This document shows positions 9,932 through 17,867 of a stretch of 35,310 nucleotides of DNA, piece after piece. Numbering within the stretch: position 1 is the first letter of the stretch; every line of letters begins with the position of its first letter. A model generated the notes under the pieces. It was not told the origin of the DNA and ran no database searches. It saw only the letters and a list, made by a program, of their open reading frames with translations. Origin of the DNA: an uncultured Eubacteriales bacterium (lineage in GTDB: Bacteria > Bacillota > Clostridia > Lachnospirales > Lachnospiraceae); assembly GCA_900315015.1 (NCBI GenBank), contig OMXJ01000032.1, forward strand, positions 1 through 35,310, given 5' to 3'. A program made the translations under genes and the position numbers.

Positions 9932-12900
9932 ATGGCATTTGCACATTTACACTTACATACAGAATATAGTCTCTTAGACGGAATGAGCAAAATTCCTATT
10001 TTAGTAAAGAGAATAAAAGAGCTGGGCATGGATAGCGTGGCAATAACTGACCATGGCGTAATGTATGGAGTGATAGATTTTTATAAGGCCTGCAAGGCTG
10101 AAGGAATTCACCCTGTATTAGGGTGCGAGGTCTATGTAGCTCCAGGTTCGCGCTTTGACAAAAGTCCAGATACAGAGAGAAGATATTATCATCTTCTCCT
10201 ACTTGCAGAAAATAATAAAGGCTATCAGAATCTCATGAAAATCGTATCAAGGGGATTTTCAGAGGGCTTTTATTATAAGCCTAGAATAGACTGGGAAATA
10301 CTTGAAGAATATCATGAAGGAATAATTGCGACCTCGGCCTGCCTAGCAGGAGAGATTCCGTCAGCCATATTAAGCGGGGATTATGAAAAGGCAAAAGAAG
10401 TAGCAGAAAAATTCATAAGGGTATTCGGAAAGGATAATTTCTTCCTTGAAATGCAAGATCATGGAATAGCAGAGCAAAAGACAGTAAATCAGGCGTTAAT
10501 GCGCCTTCATGAAGAGCTTGGAATAGAGCTTATAGCGACAAATGACTGTCATTATATCTATGAAGAGGATGCCATAGCGCATGATGTACTGCTCTGCATT
10601 CAGACCAAAAAGACGATGAATGACGAAGACCGAATGCATTACCATGATGGACAGTTCTACGTAAAAAGTGAAGAGGAAATGAAAAGGGTATTCCCATATT
10701 GCCTGGAAGCCCTGGAAAATACCGAAAAAATAGCAAAGCGCTGTAATGTAGAAATAGAATTCGGTCATTATAAGCTGCCAAAATTTGATGTTCCTGATGG
10801 AATGACAAGCTGGGAATATTTAAGAAAGCTCAGCTATGACGGCTTTAAATATTACTACGGGGAAGGAACAGAAGAACTAAAGGCAAGGCTTGAATATGAG
10901 CTTAATACCATTCATAGCATGGGCTTTGTAGATTACTTCCTTATAGTAGCAGATTATGTTAACTATGCAAAGGCTCATGGAATAGCAGTAGGACCAGGAA
11001 GAGGCTCGGCAGCGGGCTCCATGGTCGCTTATTGCATGCATATAACGGATATAGATCCTATACGCTTTAATCTCCTCTTTGAGAGATTCTTAAATCCAGA
11101 GAGAGTAACAATGCCTGATATAGATATAGATTTCTGTTACGTAAGAAGACCTGAAGTAATAGAATATGTGCAGGAAAAATATGGCAAAGATAAGGTGGCT
11201 CAGATCACCACCTTTGGAACCATGCTCGCAAAGGGCGTAATAAGAGATGTCGGAAGAGCTCTTGGAATGCCATATGGCAGAGTGGATCAGGTAGCAAAGC
11301 TGGTGCCAAATGAACCAAAAATTACTCTAGACCTTGCACTAAAGACCTCGCCTGATTTTAAAAAGCTCTATGATGAGGATCAAGAGATAAAAAAGCTGAT
11401 TGATATGTCCAAAAAGCTAGAGGGCTTATCAAGACATGCTTCAACTCATGCAGCAGGCGTAGTAATAAGTAATGCGCCGGTGGAAGATTATGTTCCGCTT
11501 GCCTTATCAAGCGATAATATGATCACCACTCAGTTCACCATGACCACCATAGAGGAGCTTGGCCTATTAAAGATGGATTTCCTAGGTCTTAGAACTCTTA
11601 CCGTAATACAAGATACCGTGAACTTTGTAAATGAAAGAGAAGATACTAAAGATAAAAAGAACGTAAAGGGCTTTGAATCAGGAAAGCTTAAAATTGCAGA
11701 GGTAGATATGTCTGAAAAGGGCATCTATGACATGATAGGTGCAGGTCAGACAGTAGGAATATTCCAGCTTGAAAGTGCCGGAATGACAGGCTTCATGAAG
11801 GAACTAAAGCCTACCAACATAGATGATATCATAGCCGGAATCTCTCTTTACCGCCCGGGCCCAATGGATTTCATACCGGATTACATAAAAGGAAAGCATG
11901 ATGAATCTTCGGTAGTTTATGCCTGTCCAGAGCTTGAGCATATATTAAAGAATACCTATGGCTGCATTGTATATCAGGAGCAGGTAATGCAGATAGTAAG
12001 AGATCTTGCAGGTTATAGTTATGGAAGATCTGATTTAGTGCGCCGTGCTATGTCAAAGAAAAAACTGAAGGTAATGGAGCAGGAGCGCAAGAACTTTGTA
12101 TATGGTAATGAGGATGAAATAAAAGAATATGAAGAAGAGCTTGCAGCTGCAAGGGCAGCAGGAGACGCAGAAAAGATAAAGGAATTAGAAGGAAAGAAAA
12201 TAGAAGTAATTACGGGCTGCGTTAAAAATGGAATAGATCCGAAGGTGGCAAATCATATATTTGACAGCATGATAAGCTTTGCATCATATGCCTTCAATAA
12301 GGCTCATGCAGCAGGCTATGCGGTAGTAGCCCTTGAAACGGCATATTTAAAATATCATTATCCGGTAGAATTCATGGCATCTCTTCTGACATCCATGGAG
12401 GGCGTTACTACCAAGATAATGGAATATATATATGCAGCAAGAAAAATGGGCATAGAAATCCTTCCACCAGATGTAAATTCGAGCAATTATTATTTCACGC
12501 CAAAAGACGGAAAAATAATGTATGGACTATCTGCAATAAAGGGACTTGGAAAGCCGGTATGTGATGAAATATCAGAGGAAAGAGAAAGAGGCGGAGAATT
12601 TAAAAGCCTTACCGACTTCGTATCAAGAATATCAAGCAAAAATGTGAATAAAAGGACAATAGAGACCCTCATAAAGGCGGGAGCCTTTGATAAAATAGAG
12701 CCTAATCGTAATGCCTTATTCATAGCATATCCAAAGATACTAGATAAAGCCGATGCAAATGATGACCACGGCTTCACAGGTCAGGTATCACTATTTGATC
12801 TTATGAGTGCAGAGGATAAGGAAAGAAATCTAGAGGACAATCTTCCGGATGTACCAGACTGGTCGAAGCAGGAGAGACTAGGCTATGAAAAAGAGGTACT

Positions 12901-13534
12901 TGGAGTATATATAAGTGGACATCCGCTTGAAGAATATGATGAGCTGATAAAGAGGAATGTCAGCAATAAAGCAATCGACTTTGCACTTCCGGAAGAAGGC
13001 GAAGAGCCTGTACTTAAGGAAGGTCAAAAGGTGGTAATAGGCGGAATAATAAATAGCGTGAACCGAAAAACCACCAAGTCAAATCAGCAGATGGCCTTTG
13101 TAACCCTAGAAGATCTCTATGGAGAAGTAGAGGTAATAGTATTCCCAAGAGACTATGAAAAGTATAGGGAAATTCTTGTAGAGGGCAATAAAATATTATT
13201 TGCAGGCAGAGTCTCAGAGGATGAAGAAAGAGACTCAAAGCTTATCTGCAGCGGAGCAGTGCTCTTTGAAGAAGTAGGAATGCAGATATGGCTCCAGTTT
13301 GAAGAAAAATCTGATTATGAGGAAAAGAGGGCAGAGCTTGAAAAAATACTTAGTGAAAAAGGCTCAGAGGGAAATTCAAGCATATTTATATATGTAAGAA
13401 AAGAAAAGCAGATAAAGAAGCTATCTGAGCAAATAAAGGTGGAGATTACTTCAGAACTCCTTGATGCGCTAAAAAATCTCTTAGGAGAGGGAAATGTAAA
13501 GCTATCAAGTGAGAAGGTGAACTGGAGATTTTAA
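9932..13534 (+). CDS. dnaE: DNA polymerase III alpha subunit (DnaE type)
   Basis: Replicative or lesion-tolerant C-family polymerase. The 1200-residue product opens with a PHP domain (HLHLHTEYSLLDG at 6-18, AITDHGVMYG). The palm has GRGSAAGS and the catalytic acidic motif PDIDIDF (Asp396, Asp398 and Asp400 region), with the third acidic residue Asp549 in MDFLGLRTL. FQLESAGM and a fingers/tandem HhH region follow (FKSLTDFVSRI). The OB-fold near 1030-1120 begins VIGGIINSVNRKTTKSNQQM. It lacks the exonuclease insertion of PolC, so it is DnaE, not PolC. An AAGGAG ribosome binding site precedes the start. No clear T-rich terminator follows it. Confidence 0.97.
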   Translation: MAFAHLHLHTEYSLLDGMSKIPILVKRIKELGMDSVAITDHGVMYGVIDFYKACKAEGIHPVLGCEVYVAPGSRFDKSPDTERRYYHLLLLAENNKGYQNLMKIVSRGFSEGFYYKPRIDWEILEEYHEGIIATSACLAGEIPSAILSGDYEKAKEVAEKFIRVFGKDNFFLEMQDHGIAEQKTVNQALMRLHEELGIELIATNDCHYIYEEDAIAHDVLLCIQTKKTMNDEDRMHYHDGQFYVKSEEEMKRVFPYCLEALENTEKIAKRCNVEIEFGHYKLPKFDVPDGMTSWEYLRKLSYDGFKYYYGEGTEELKARLEYELNTIHSMGFVDYFLIVADYVNYAKAHGIAVGPGRGSAAGSMVAYCMHITDIDPIRFNLLFERFLNPERVTMPDIDIDFCYVRRPEVIEYVQEKYGKDKVAQITTFGTMLAKGVIRDVGRALGMPYGRVDQVAKLVPNEPKITLDLALKTSPDFKKLYDEDQEIKKLIDMSKKLEGLSRHASTHAAGVVISNAPVEDYVPLALSSDNMITTQFTMTTIEELGLLKMDFLGLRTLTVIQDTVNFVNEREDTKDKKNVKGFESGKLKIAEVDMSEKGIYDMIGAGQTVGIFQLESAGMTGFMKELKPTNIDDIIAGISLYRPGPMDFIPDYIKGKHDESSVVYACPELEHILKNTYGCIVYQEQVMQIVRDLAGYSYGRSDLVRRAMSKKKLKVMEQERKNFVYGNEDEIKEYEEELAAARAAGDAEKIKELEGKKIEVITGCVKNGIDPKVANHIFDSMISFASYAFNKAHAAGYAVVALETAYLKYHYPVEFMASLLTSMEGVTTKIMEYIYAARKMGIEILPPDVNSSNYYFTPKDGKIMYGLSAIKGLGKPVCDEISEERERGGEFKSLTDFVSRISSKNVNKRTIETLIKAGAFDKIEPNRNALFIAYPKILDKADANDDHGFTGQVSLFDLMSAEDKERNLEDNLPDVPDWSKQERLGYEKEVLGVYISGHPLEEYDELIKRNVSNKAIDFALPEEGEEPVLKEGQKVVIGGIINSVNRKTTKSNQQMAFVTLEDLYGEVEVIVFPRDYEKYREILVEGNKILFAGRVSEDEERDSKLICSGAVLFEEVGMQIWLQFEEKSDYEEKRAELEKILSEKGSEGNSSIFIYVRKEKQIKKLSEQIKVEITSELLDALKNLLGEGNVKLSSEKVNWRF

Positions 13535-13571
13535 AAAAAATCCCGTTTTTCAAGATTGGTATGCAGCCCAC

Positions 13572-13583
13572 TTAAACGTTTAA
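13572..13583. promoter_or_regulatory. Candidate operator palindrome TTAAACGTTTAA
   Basis: A perfect 12-base palindrome with the CG centre and AAACGTTT core seen in many LacI-family (including CcpA-like) operators. It lies about 36 bases upstream of a lone TATAAT (13619-13624), which has only a weak upstream hexamer. Carbon control of pfkA would make sense but is inference. Confidence 0.3.
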
Positions 13584-13665
13584 CCGTCGGAAAATTCTGA
13601 AAATTACCATAGAAAATGTATAATAGTCAGTGAATGCTCAAAGAAAATTGGTGAAAAATTACTAT

Positions 13666-13690
13666 AAAATAAAAATTTGATTTTTATTTT
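13666..13690. other. AT-only perfect inverted repeat
   Basis: AAAATAAAAAT and ATTTTTATTTT pair over 11 bp with a TTG loop, about 40 bases upstream of the pfkA promoter. It could be an UP-like element or a weak dnaE terminator. Low information content makes chance plausible in this AT-rich spacer. Confidence 0.3.
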
Positions 13691-13730
13691 GTTAAAAAAT
13701 AGCCTAAAGCAAGAAAATAAAAAAAATTGC

Positions 13731-13759
13731 TTGAAAAATGAACTAAAACGTATTATCAT
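13731..13759 (+). promoter_or_regulatory. Putative sigma-A promoter for pfkA
   Basis: TTGAAA, 17 bases, TATCAT. The leader would be about 45 bases and carries the GGAGG of pfkA. Confidence 0.5.
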
Positions 13760-13810
13760 AAGTGGGATATAGCATTATGTTTAATGATGTTTATTGGAGG
13801 AAAGAGAACA

Positions 13811-14788
13811 ATGGAAAACGCAGTAAAGAAAATCGGTGTGTTGACAAGTGGTGGAGATGCACCTGGAATGAACGCAGCCATCCGTGCAGTAGTTCGTACA
13901 GCACTTCAGCGTGGCATTGAAGTAGTAGGTATCAATAGGGGATACGCAGGACTTCTTGAAGAAGACATGAGAGAAATGGATGGACATAGTGTTTCTGATA
14001 TTATTTCAAAGGGTGGCACACTTCTTTACACAAGCCGCTGCCCAGAATTCACTACACCAGCAGGTCGTATCAAGGGTGTTGAGAGCTGTAAGAAGCACGG
14101 CATCGAAGGCCTTGTAGTAATCGGCGGAGATGGATCTTTCATCGGAGCTAGAGAGCTTGCAAATAGAGGAATCAATTCAGTTGGTGTTCCAGGAACAATC
14201 GATCTTGATATCGCATGCACAGACTATACAATCGGATTTGATACAGCTGTAAATACAGCTATGGATGCAATAGATAAGGTACGTGATACCTCAACATCAC
14301 ACGAGAGATGCTCAATCATCGAAGTAATGGGACGTAGAGCAGGATATATTGCACTTTGGTGCGGTATCTCAAACGGCGCAGAGGAAATTCTCACTGTTGA
14401 GACATACGATCATGATGAATCAGGCATCATCAATAGAATTCTTGAAAAGAAGAAGGCTGGAAAGAAGCACTATATCATCATCAATGCAGAGGGTGTTGGC
14501 GATTCAGCAAATATGGCAAAGCGTATCGAAGAAGCTACAGGCATCGAGACAAGAGCTACAATCATCGGACATATTCAGCGTGGTGGTTCACCAACAGCTA
14601 GAGACCGTGTTATGGCTTCACTCATGGGTGCAAAGGCAGTAGACCTTCTTGCAGAAGGAAAGTCAAAGAGAGTTGTAGGCTTCAGAGATGGAAAGCTTGT
14701 AGATTATGAGGTAAATGAGGCACTTGCAATGAAAAAGACTCTTGATCCATATATGTGGGATGTTTCACAGCGTCTTTCAAGACTTTAA
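13811..14788 (+). CDS. pfkA: ATP-dependent 6-phosphofructokinase
   Basis: Phosphorylates fructose 6-phosphate to fructose 1,6-bisphosphate, the committed step of glycolysis. The 325-residue length fits bacterial PfkA. Visible motifs: [16 protein letters not shown] at the N-terminus, GGDGS at 105-109, catalytic Asp131 in [18 protein letters not shown] and the [13 protein letters not shown] effector/substrate loop. The Gly in GGDGS and the Gly before TID are what ATP-type rather than pyrophosphate-type enzymes carry. The usual TIDND reads TIDLD here, an Asn-to-Leu change next to the catalytic Asp. The ATG was chosen because TGGAGG lies 10 bases upstream; a longer frame from 13784 would place that site inside the coding region. 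It is monocistronic, with its own promoter and terminator. Confidence 0.96.
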   Translation: MENAVKKIGVLTSGGDAPGMNAAIRAVVRTALQRGIEVVGINRGYAGLLEEDMREMDGHSVSDIISKGGTLLYTSRCPEFTTPAGRIKGVESCKKHGIEGLVVIGGDGSFIGARELANRGINSVGVPGTIDLDIACTDYTIGFDTAVNTAMDAIDKVRDTSTSHERCSIIEVMGRRAGYIALWCGISNGAEEILTVETYDHDESGIINRILEKKKAGKKHYIIINAEGVGDSANMAKRIEEATGIETRATIIGHIQRGGSPTARDRVMASLMGAKAVDLLAEGKSKRVVGFRDGKLVDYEVNEALAMKKTLDPYMWDVSQRLSRL

Positions 14789-14806
14789 TTTTTAACGTAA
14801 AAATAC

Positions 14807-14871
14807 AAAAAGCATTCTTGTGGGAATGTACCTTCAAAAGGTATTTCAAATCCCGTAAGAATGCTTTTTTT
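14807..14871 (+). terminator. Intrinsic terminator of pfkA
   Basis: AAAAAGCATTCTTGTGGGA pairs with TCCCGTAAGAATGCTTTTTTT, with a small inner TACC/GGTA hairpin in the loop. The long 3' T-run makes this a strong terminator. Confidence 0.9.
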
Positions 14872-14873
14872 AC

Positions 14874-14902
14874 TTGTAAAAATCGCCTTAATAATGTATA
14901 AT
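14874..14902 (+). promoter_or_regulatory. Sigma-A promoter for tex
   Basis: TTGTAA, 17 bases, consensus TATAAT, immediately after the pfkA terminator. The -10 overlaps an in-frame ATG at 14901, which rules out that ATG as the tex start on this transcript. Confidence 0.75.
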
Positions 14903-14939
14903 GAGAACGTCGGAAATTTTTATTAAACCGGAGGGAATT

Positions 14940-17432
14940 ATGGATATCAGTAAGATAATAGCAGAAGAATTAAGTATTAAGCCAGAGCAGGTAGAAGCTA
15001 CCGTAAAGCTCATTGATGAAGGAAATACCATTCCTTTCATAGCTCGTTATAGAAAGGAAGCAACCGGAGCGCTTAATGACGAGGTTCTTAGAAAGCTTGA
15101 TGAAAGACTTACATATTTAAGGGGATTAAGTGAAAGACAGGAAGCTGTAATCAAGAGCATCGAAGAGCAGGGGAAGCTTACAGATGAATTAAAGGAAAAA
15201 ATTCTTGCAGCAAGGACAATGGTAGAAGTAGAAGACCTCTACATGCCATACAAGCAGAAGCGCCGTACAAGAGCAATGGTAGCAATAGAAAAAGGCTTAG
15301 AGCCTCTTGCAGATGCAATCTATTCTCAGAGCCTTGAGGTAGCAGTATTAGAAGAAGCAGCAAAGTACATAGATGCAGAAAAGAAGGTAGAAACTGCTCA
15401 GGATGCAGTAGACGGAGCAAAGGACATTATTGCAGAAAAGATTTCAGATAATGCAGAATTCAGAGGACATATACGTGACCTTACCTTCAATGAAGGTTTA
15501 GTTGCATCCTCACGTTCAAATGCAAAAATCACCGAGAAGGACATAGCTGCAAAAGAAGAAGAGCAGAAAAAGGTCTATGAAATGTACTATGAATTTACAG
15601 AGCCTGTAAAGAGCATAGTAGGCTATAGAGTGCTTGCAATAAACCGCGGTGAAAATGAAAAGATCCTTACCGTAAAAATAGAGGCTCCAGTAGATGAGAT
15701 CATCAGCTATCTTGAAAAGAGCATCATAAAGAAAAAGGATGAGAATACTGATATAATCATCAGCGAAGCAGTAAAGGATGGCTATGACAGATTAATAGCT
15801 CCATCAATCGAAAGAGATATCAGAAGCGAGCTTACAGAAAAGGCAGAGGATGGAGCAATAGGCGTATTCGGAAAGAACTTAGCGCAGCTTCTTATGCAGC
15901 CACCTATCGAAGGACAGGTAGTATTAGGCTGGGATCCAGGTATCAGAACCGGATGTAAGATAGCAGTAGTAGATGCAACAGGAAAGGTACTCGATACCAC
16001 TGTAGTATATGCAACAACAAACAAGCCGGAAATGGTAAATAAGTCAAAGGAAATCATAAAGAAGCTTATCTTAAAGGATAAGGTTACCCTTATCTCTCTT
16101 GGAAATGGAACAGCATCAAGAGAATCAGAAAAGGTAATCGTAGAAATAATCAAGGAATTAGGCCTTCCAGTTAAGTATATCATAGTAAATGAAGCAGGCG
16201 CTTCAGTATATTCAGCAAGTAAGGCAGCAACAGAGGAATTCCCTAACTTTGACGTAGGTCAGCGTTCAGCAACCTCAATGGCAAGAAGACTTCAGGATCC
16301 TCTTGCAGAATTAGTAAAGATAGAGCCTCAGTCCATGGGCGTAGGTCAGTATCAGCATGATATGGATAAAAAGAAGCTTTCAGAAGCCTTAGCAGGAGTA
16401 GTAGAAGACTGTGTAAATAAGGTAGGTGTAAATCTTAATACAGCCTCAGCATCACTTCTTGAATATGTATCAGGTATATCAAAGGCAGTAGCCAAGAATA
16501 TTGTTACCTATAGAGAAGAAAATGGAAAGTTTACCAATAGAAAGCAGCTCCTTAAGGTACCAAAGCTCGGACCAAAGGCATTTGAGCAGTGCGCAGGCTT
16601 CCTTCGCATAAATGATGGAGATGAAGTCCTTGATGCAACTGGTGTTCATCCGGAAACCTATGATGCAGCAAAGAGCCTTCTTTCAAAGCTCGGTCTTACA
16701 GAAGAGGATGTAAAGAAGCTCATGGAAGAGCAGAGACAGCTTCGTAAGGAAGGAAAGGCAGAGCCTTCAAATGCATCAAAGGCAGCAGAAAAGCCGGAAG
16801 AGAATAGAAAAGACAATAAAAAGGATAATAGAAGAGACAATAGAAAAGATAATAGAAAGCCTGCTCCAAATACAGAGATGGCAAAGCTCATCCAGCTAGC
16901 CATGGGTGATTCAGGAAATAAGGGAAAGAATCAAAGAGGCGATAAATATTCTGCTGCAAATAATGCCGGAAGAAATGGAGCAGCCACTGGAAATTCTGCA
17001 TCAGGAAATTTAGCAGTAAATAATTCAGCAGCAGCCATTGCAATTTCAGGAAAGATAAAAGATAGAAAGAAAATGGCAGAGGAGCTTGGAATCGGAGAGC
17101 TTACCCTTAATGACATCATCGGCGAGCTTGAAAAGCCATGCCGCGATCCTCGTGATGAAATGCCAAAGCCTATCTTAAAATCAGATGTCCTTGAAATCGA
17201 AGACCTTAAAGAGGGCATGGTACTTAAGGGAACCGTTAGAAACATCATGGACTTTGGAGCCTTTATCGATATCGGAGTTCATCAGGACGGCCTTGTACAC
17301 ATCTCACAGATGAAGAAGAATGGATTTGTAAAGCATCCGCTTGATGTAGTAAGTGTAGGAGACATAGTAGACATAAAGGTAATGTCAGTAGATGTTAAGA
17401 GAAAGAGAATCCAGCTTTCTATGATCATATAA
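14940..17432 (+). CDS. tex: Tex-family S1 RNA-binding protein (transcription accessory protein)
   Basis: Cytosolic nucleic-acid-binding protein of the Tex/YqgF-fold family, linked to transcription and gene-expression fidelity. Domain order in 830 residues: N-terminal helical part with IDEGNTIPFIARYRKEATG, the YqgF-like RNase H fold (VLGWDPGIRTGCKIAVVD), helix-hairpin-helix segments (NTASASLLEYVSGIS; KVPKLGPKAFEQCAGFLRI), and a C-terminal S1 domain (MVLKGTVRNIMDFGAFIDIG) at about 757-830. Between the HhH part and the S1 domain is an unusual linker of about 110 residues (603-712), first basic (repeats of RKDN/KKDN/RRDN) and then Asn/Ala/Gly-rich. This makes the protein longer than typical Tex. 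GGAGGG precedes the ATG by 5 bases. A tandem repeat begins right at its stop codon. Confidence 0.94.
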   Translation: MDISKIIAEELSIKPEQVEATVKLIDEGNTIPFIARYRKEATGALNDEVLRKLDERLTYLRGLSERQEAVIKSIEEQGKLTDELKEKILAARTMVEVEDLYMPYKQKRRTRAMVAIEKGLEPLADAIYSQSLEVAVLEEAAKYIDAEKKVETAQDAVDGAKDIIAEKISDNAEFRGHIRDLTFNEGLVASSRSNAKITEKDIAAKEEEQKKVYEMYYEFTEPVKSIVGYRVLAINRGENEKILTVKIEAPVDEIISYLEKSIIKKKDENTDIIISEAVKDGYDRLIAPSIERDIRSELTEKAEDGAIGVFGKNLAQLLMQPPIEGQVVLGWDPGIRTGCKIAVVDATGKVLDTTVVYATTNKPEMVNKSKEIIKKLILKDKVTLISLGNGTASRESEKVIVEIIKELGLPVKYIIVNEAGASVYSASKAATEEFPNFDVGQRSATSMARRLQDPLAELVKIEPQSMGVGQYQHDMDKKKLSEALAGVVEDCVNKVGVNLNTASASLLEYVSGISKAVAKNIVTYREENGKFTNRKQLLKVPKLGPKAFEQCAGFLRINDGDEVLDATGVHPETYDAAKSLLSKLGLTEEDVKKLMEEQRQLRKEGKAEPSNASKAAEKPEENRKDNKKDNRRDNRKDNRKPAPNTEMAKLIQLAMGDSGNKGKNQRGDKYSAANNAGRNGAATGNSASGNLAVNNSAAAIAISGKIKDRKKMAEELGIGELTLNDIIGELEKPCRDPRDEMPKPILKSDVLEIEDLKEGMVLKGTVRNIMDFGAFIDIGVHQDGLVHISQMKKNGFVKHPLDVVSVGDIVDIKVMSVDVKRKRIQLSMII

Positions 17433-17553
17433 TTAACTGCACATCTGAAGATCGGATTAACTGCACATCTAAAAATCGGATTAACTGCACATCTGAAGAC
17501 CCGATTAACTGAACGTCTGAAGATCAGATTATCTTACAGCTCGAAAAGTAATT
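17433..17553. repeat. 24-bp tandem repeat abutting the tex stop codon
   Basis: Four 24-base units (17433, 17457, 17481, 17505) with consensus TTAACTGCACATCTGAAGAT plus CGGA, and a decayed fifth starting at 17529. The array begins with the base right after TAA. It stays in the tex frame without a stop until TGA at 17551-17553, so read-through would add an octapeptide repeat LTAHLKIG. Unit 2 differs from unit 1 by two synonymous changes (CTG/CTA, AAG/AAA); later units change amino acids. Confidence 0.9.
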
Positions 17554-17567
17554 GAATAACGTAAATG

Positions 17568-17605
17568 AAAAACAGTCTGAACTATAATAATTCAGGCTGT
17601 TTTTT
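17568..17605 (+). terminator. Intrinsic terminator of tex
   Basis: AAAACAGTCTGAA pairs with TTCAGGCTGTTTTTT (one G-U) around an AT-rich loop. Together with the repeat it gives the tex mRNA a 3' UTR of about 170 bases. Confidence 0.85.
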
Positions 17606-17639
17606 GAAATAATTACTCATTTATTATTGATATAAAGGA

Positions 17640-17668
17640 TTGATTTGTTTTAAGCTGTATGTTATAAT
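17640..17668 (+). promoter_or_regulatory. Sigma-A promoter for the LacI-like/GGDEF gene
   Basis: TTGATT, 17 bases, consensus TATAAT. The predicted leader is about 190 bases, AT-rich and without a coding frame. It contains a small AATATCA/TGATATT inverted repeat near 17699-17720. No known riboswitch core was recognised in it. Confidence 0.75.
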
Positions 17669-17867
17669 AGTGGCTAATACAGTAGCACGTTTTATATGAA
17701 TATCATTGTTAGTTGATATTTTATTTATAGTTTTAATATTGGGTTGTGTTTGTGCATAAAAAGTAATATTATAACAGTATTTTTACAACATTTAAGTAGC
17801 TGGTAGCACAATGCAGATGTGTTGTACAAGTGTATCTTTTGGGAGAAAATAGATTACGGAGAATAAT

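Noticed and set aside
13784-13810. Longer N-terminus for PfkA
   Set aside because: The extension would contain the TGGAGG site itself, and the family normally begins near [15 protein letters not shown].
14901-14939. Longer N-terminus for Tex from an upstream ATG
   Set aside because: This ATG overlaps the -10 box of the tex promoter and lacks a ribosome binding site, whereas GGAGGG precedes the ATG at 14940.
17433-17553. CRISPR array downstream of tex
   Set aside because: Units are directly tandem with no unique spacers, and no cas genes are present. The same applies to the other tandem arrays.
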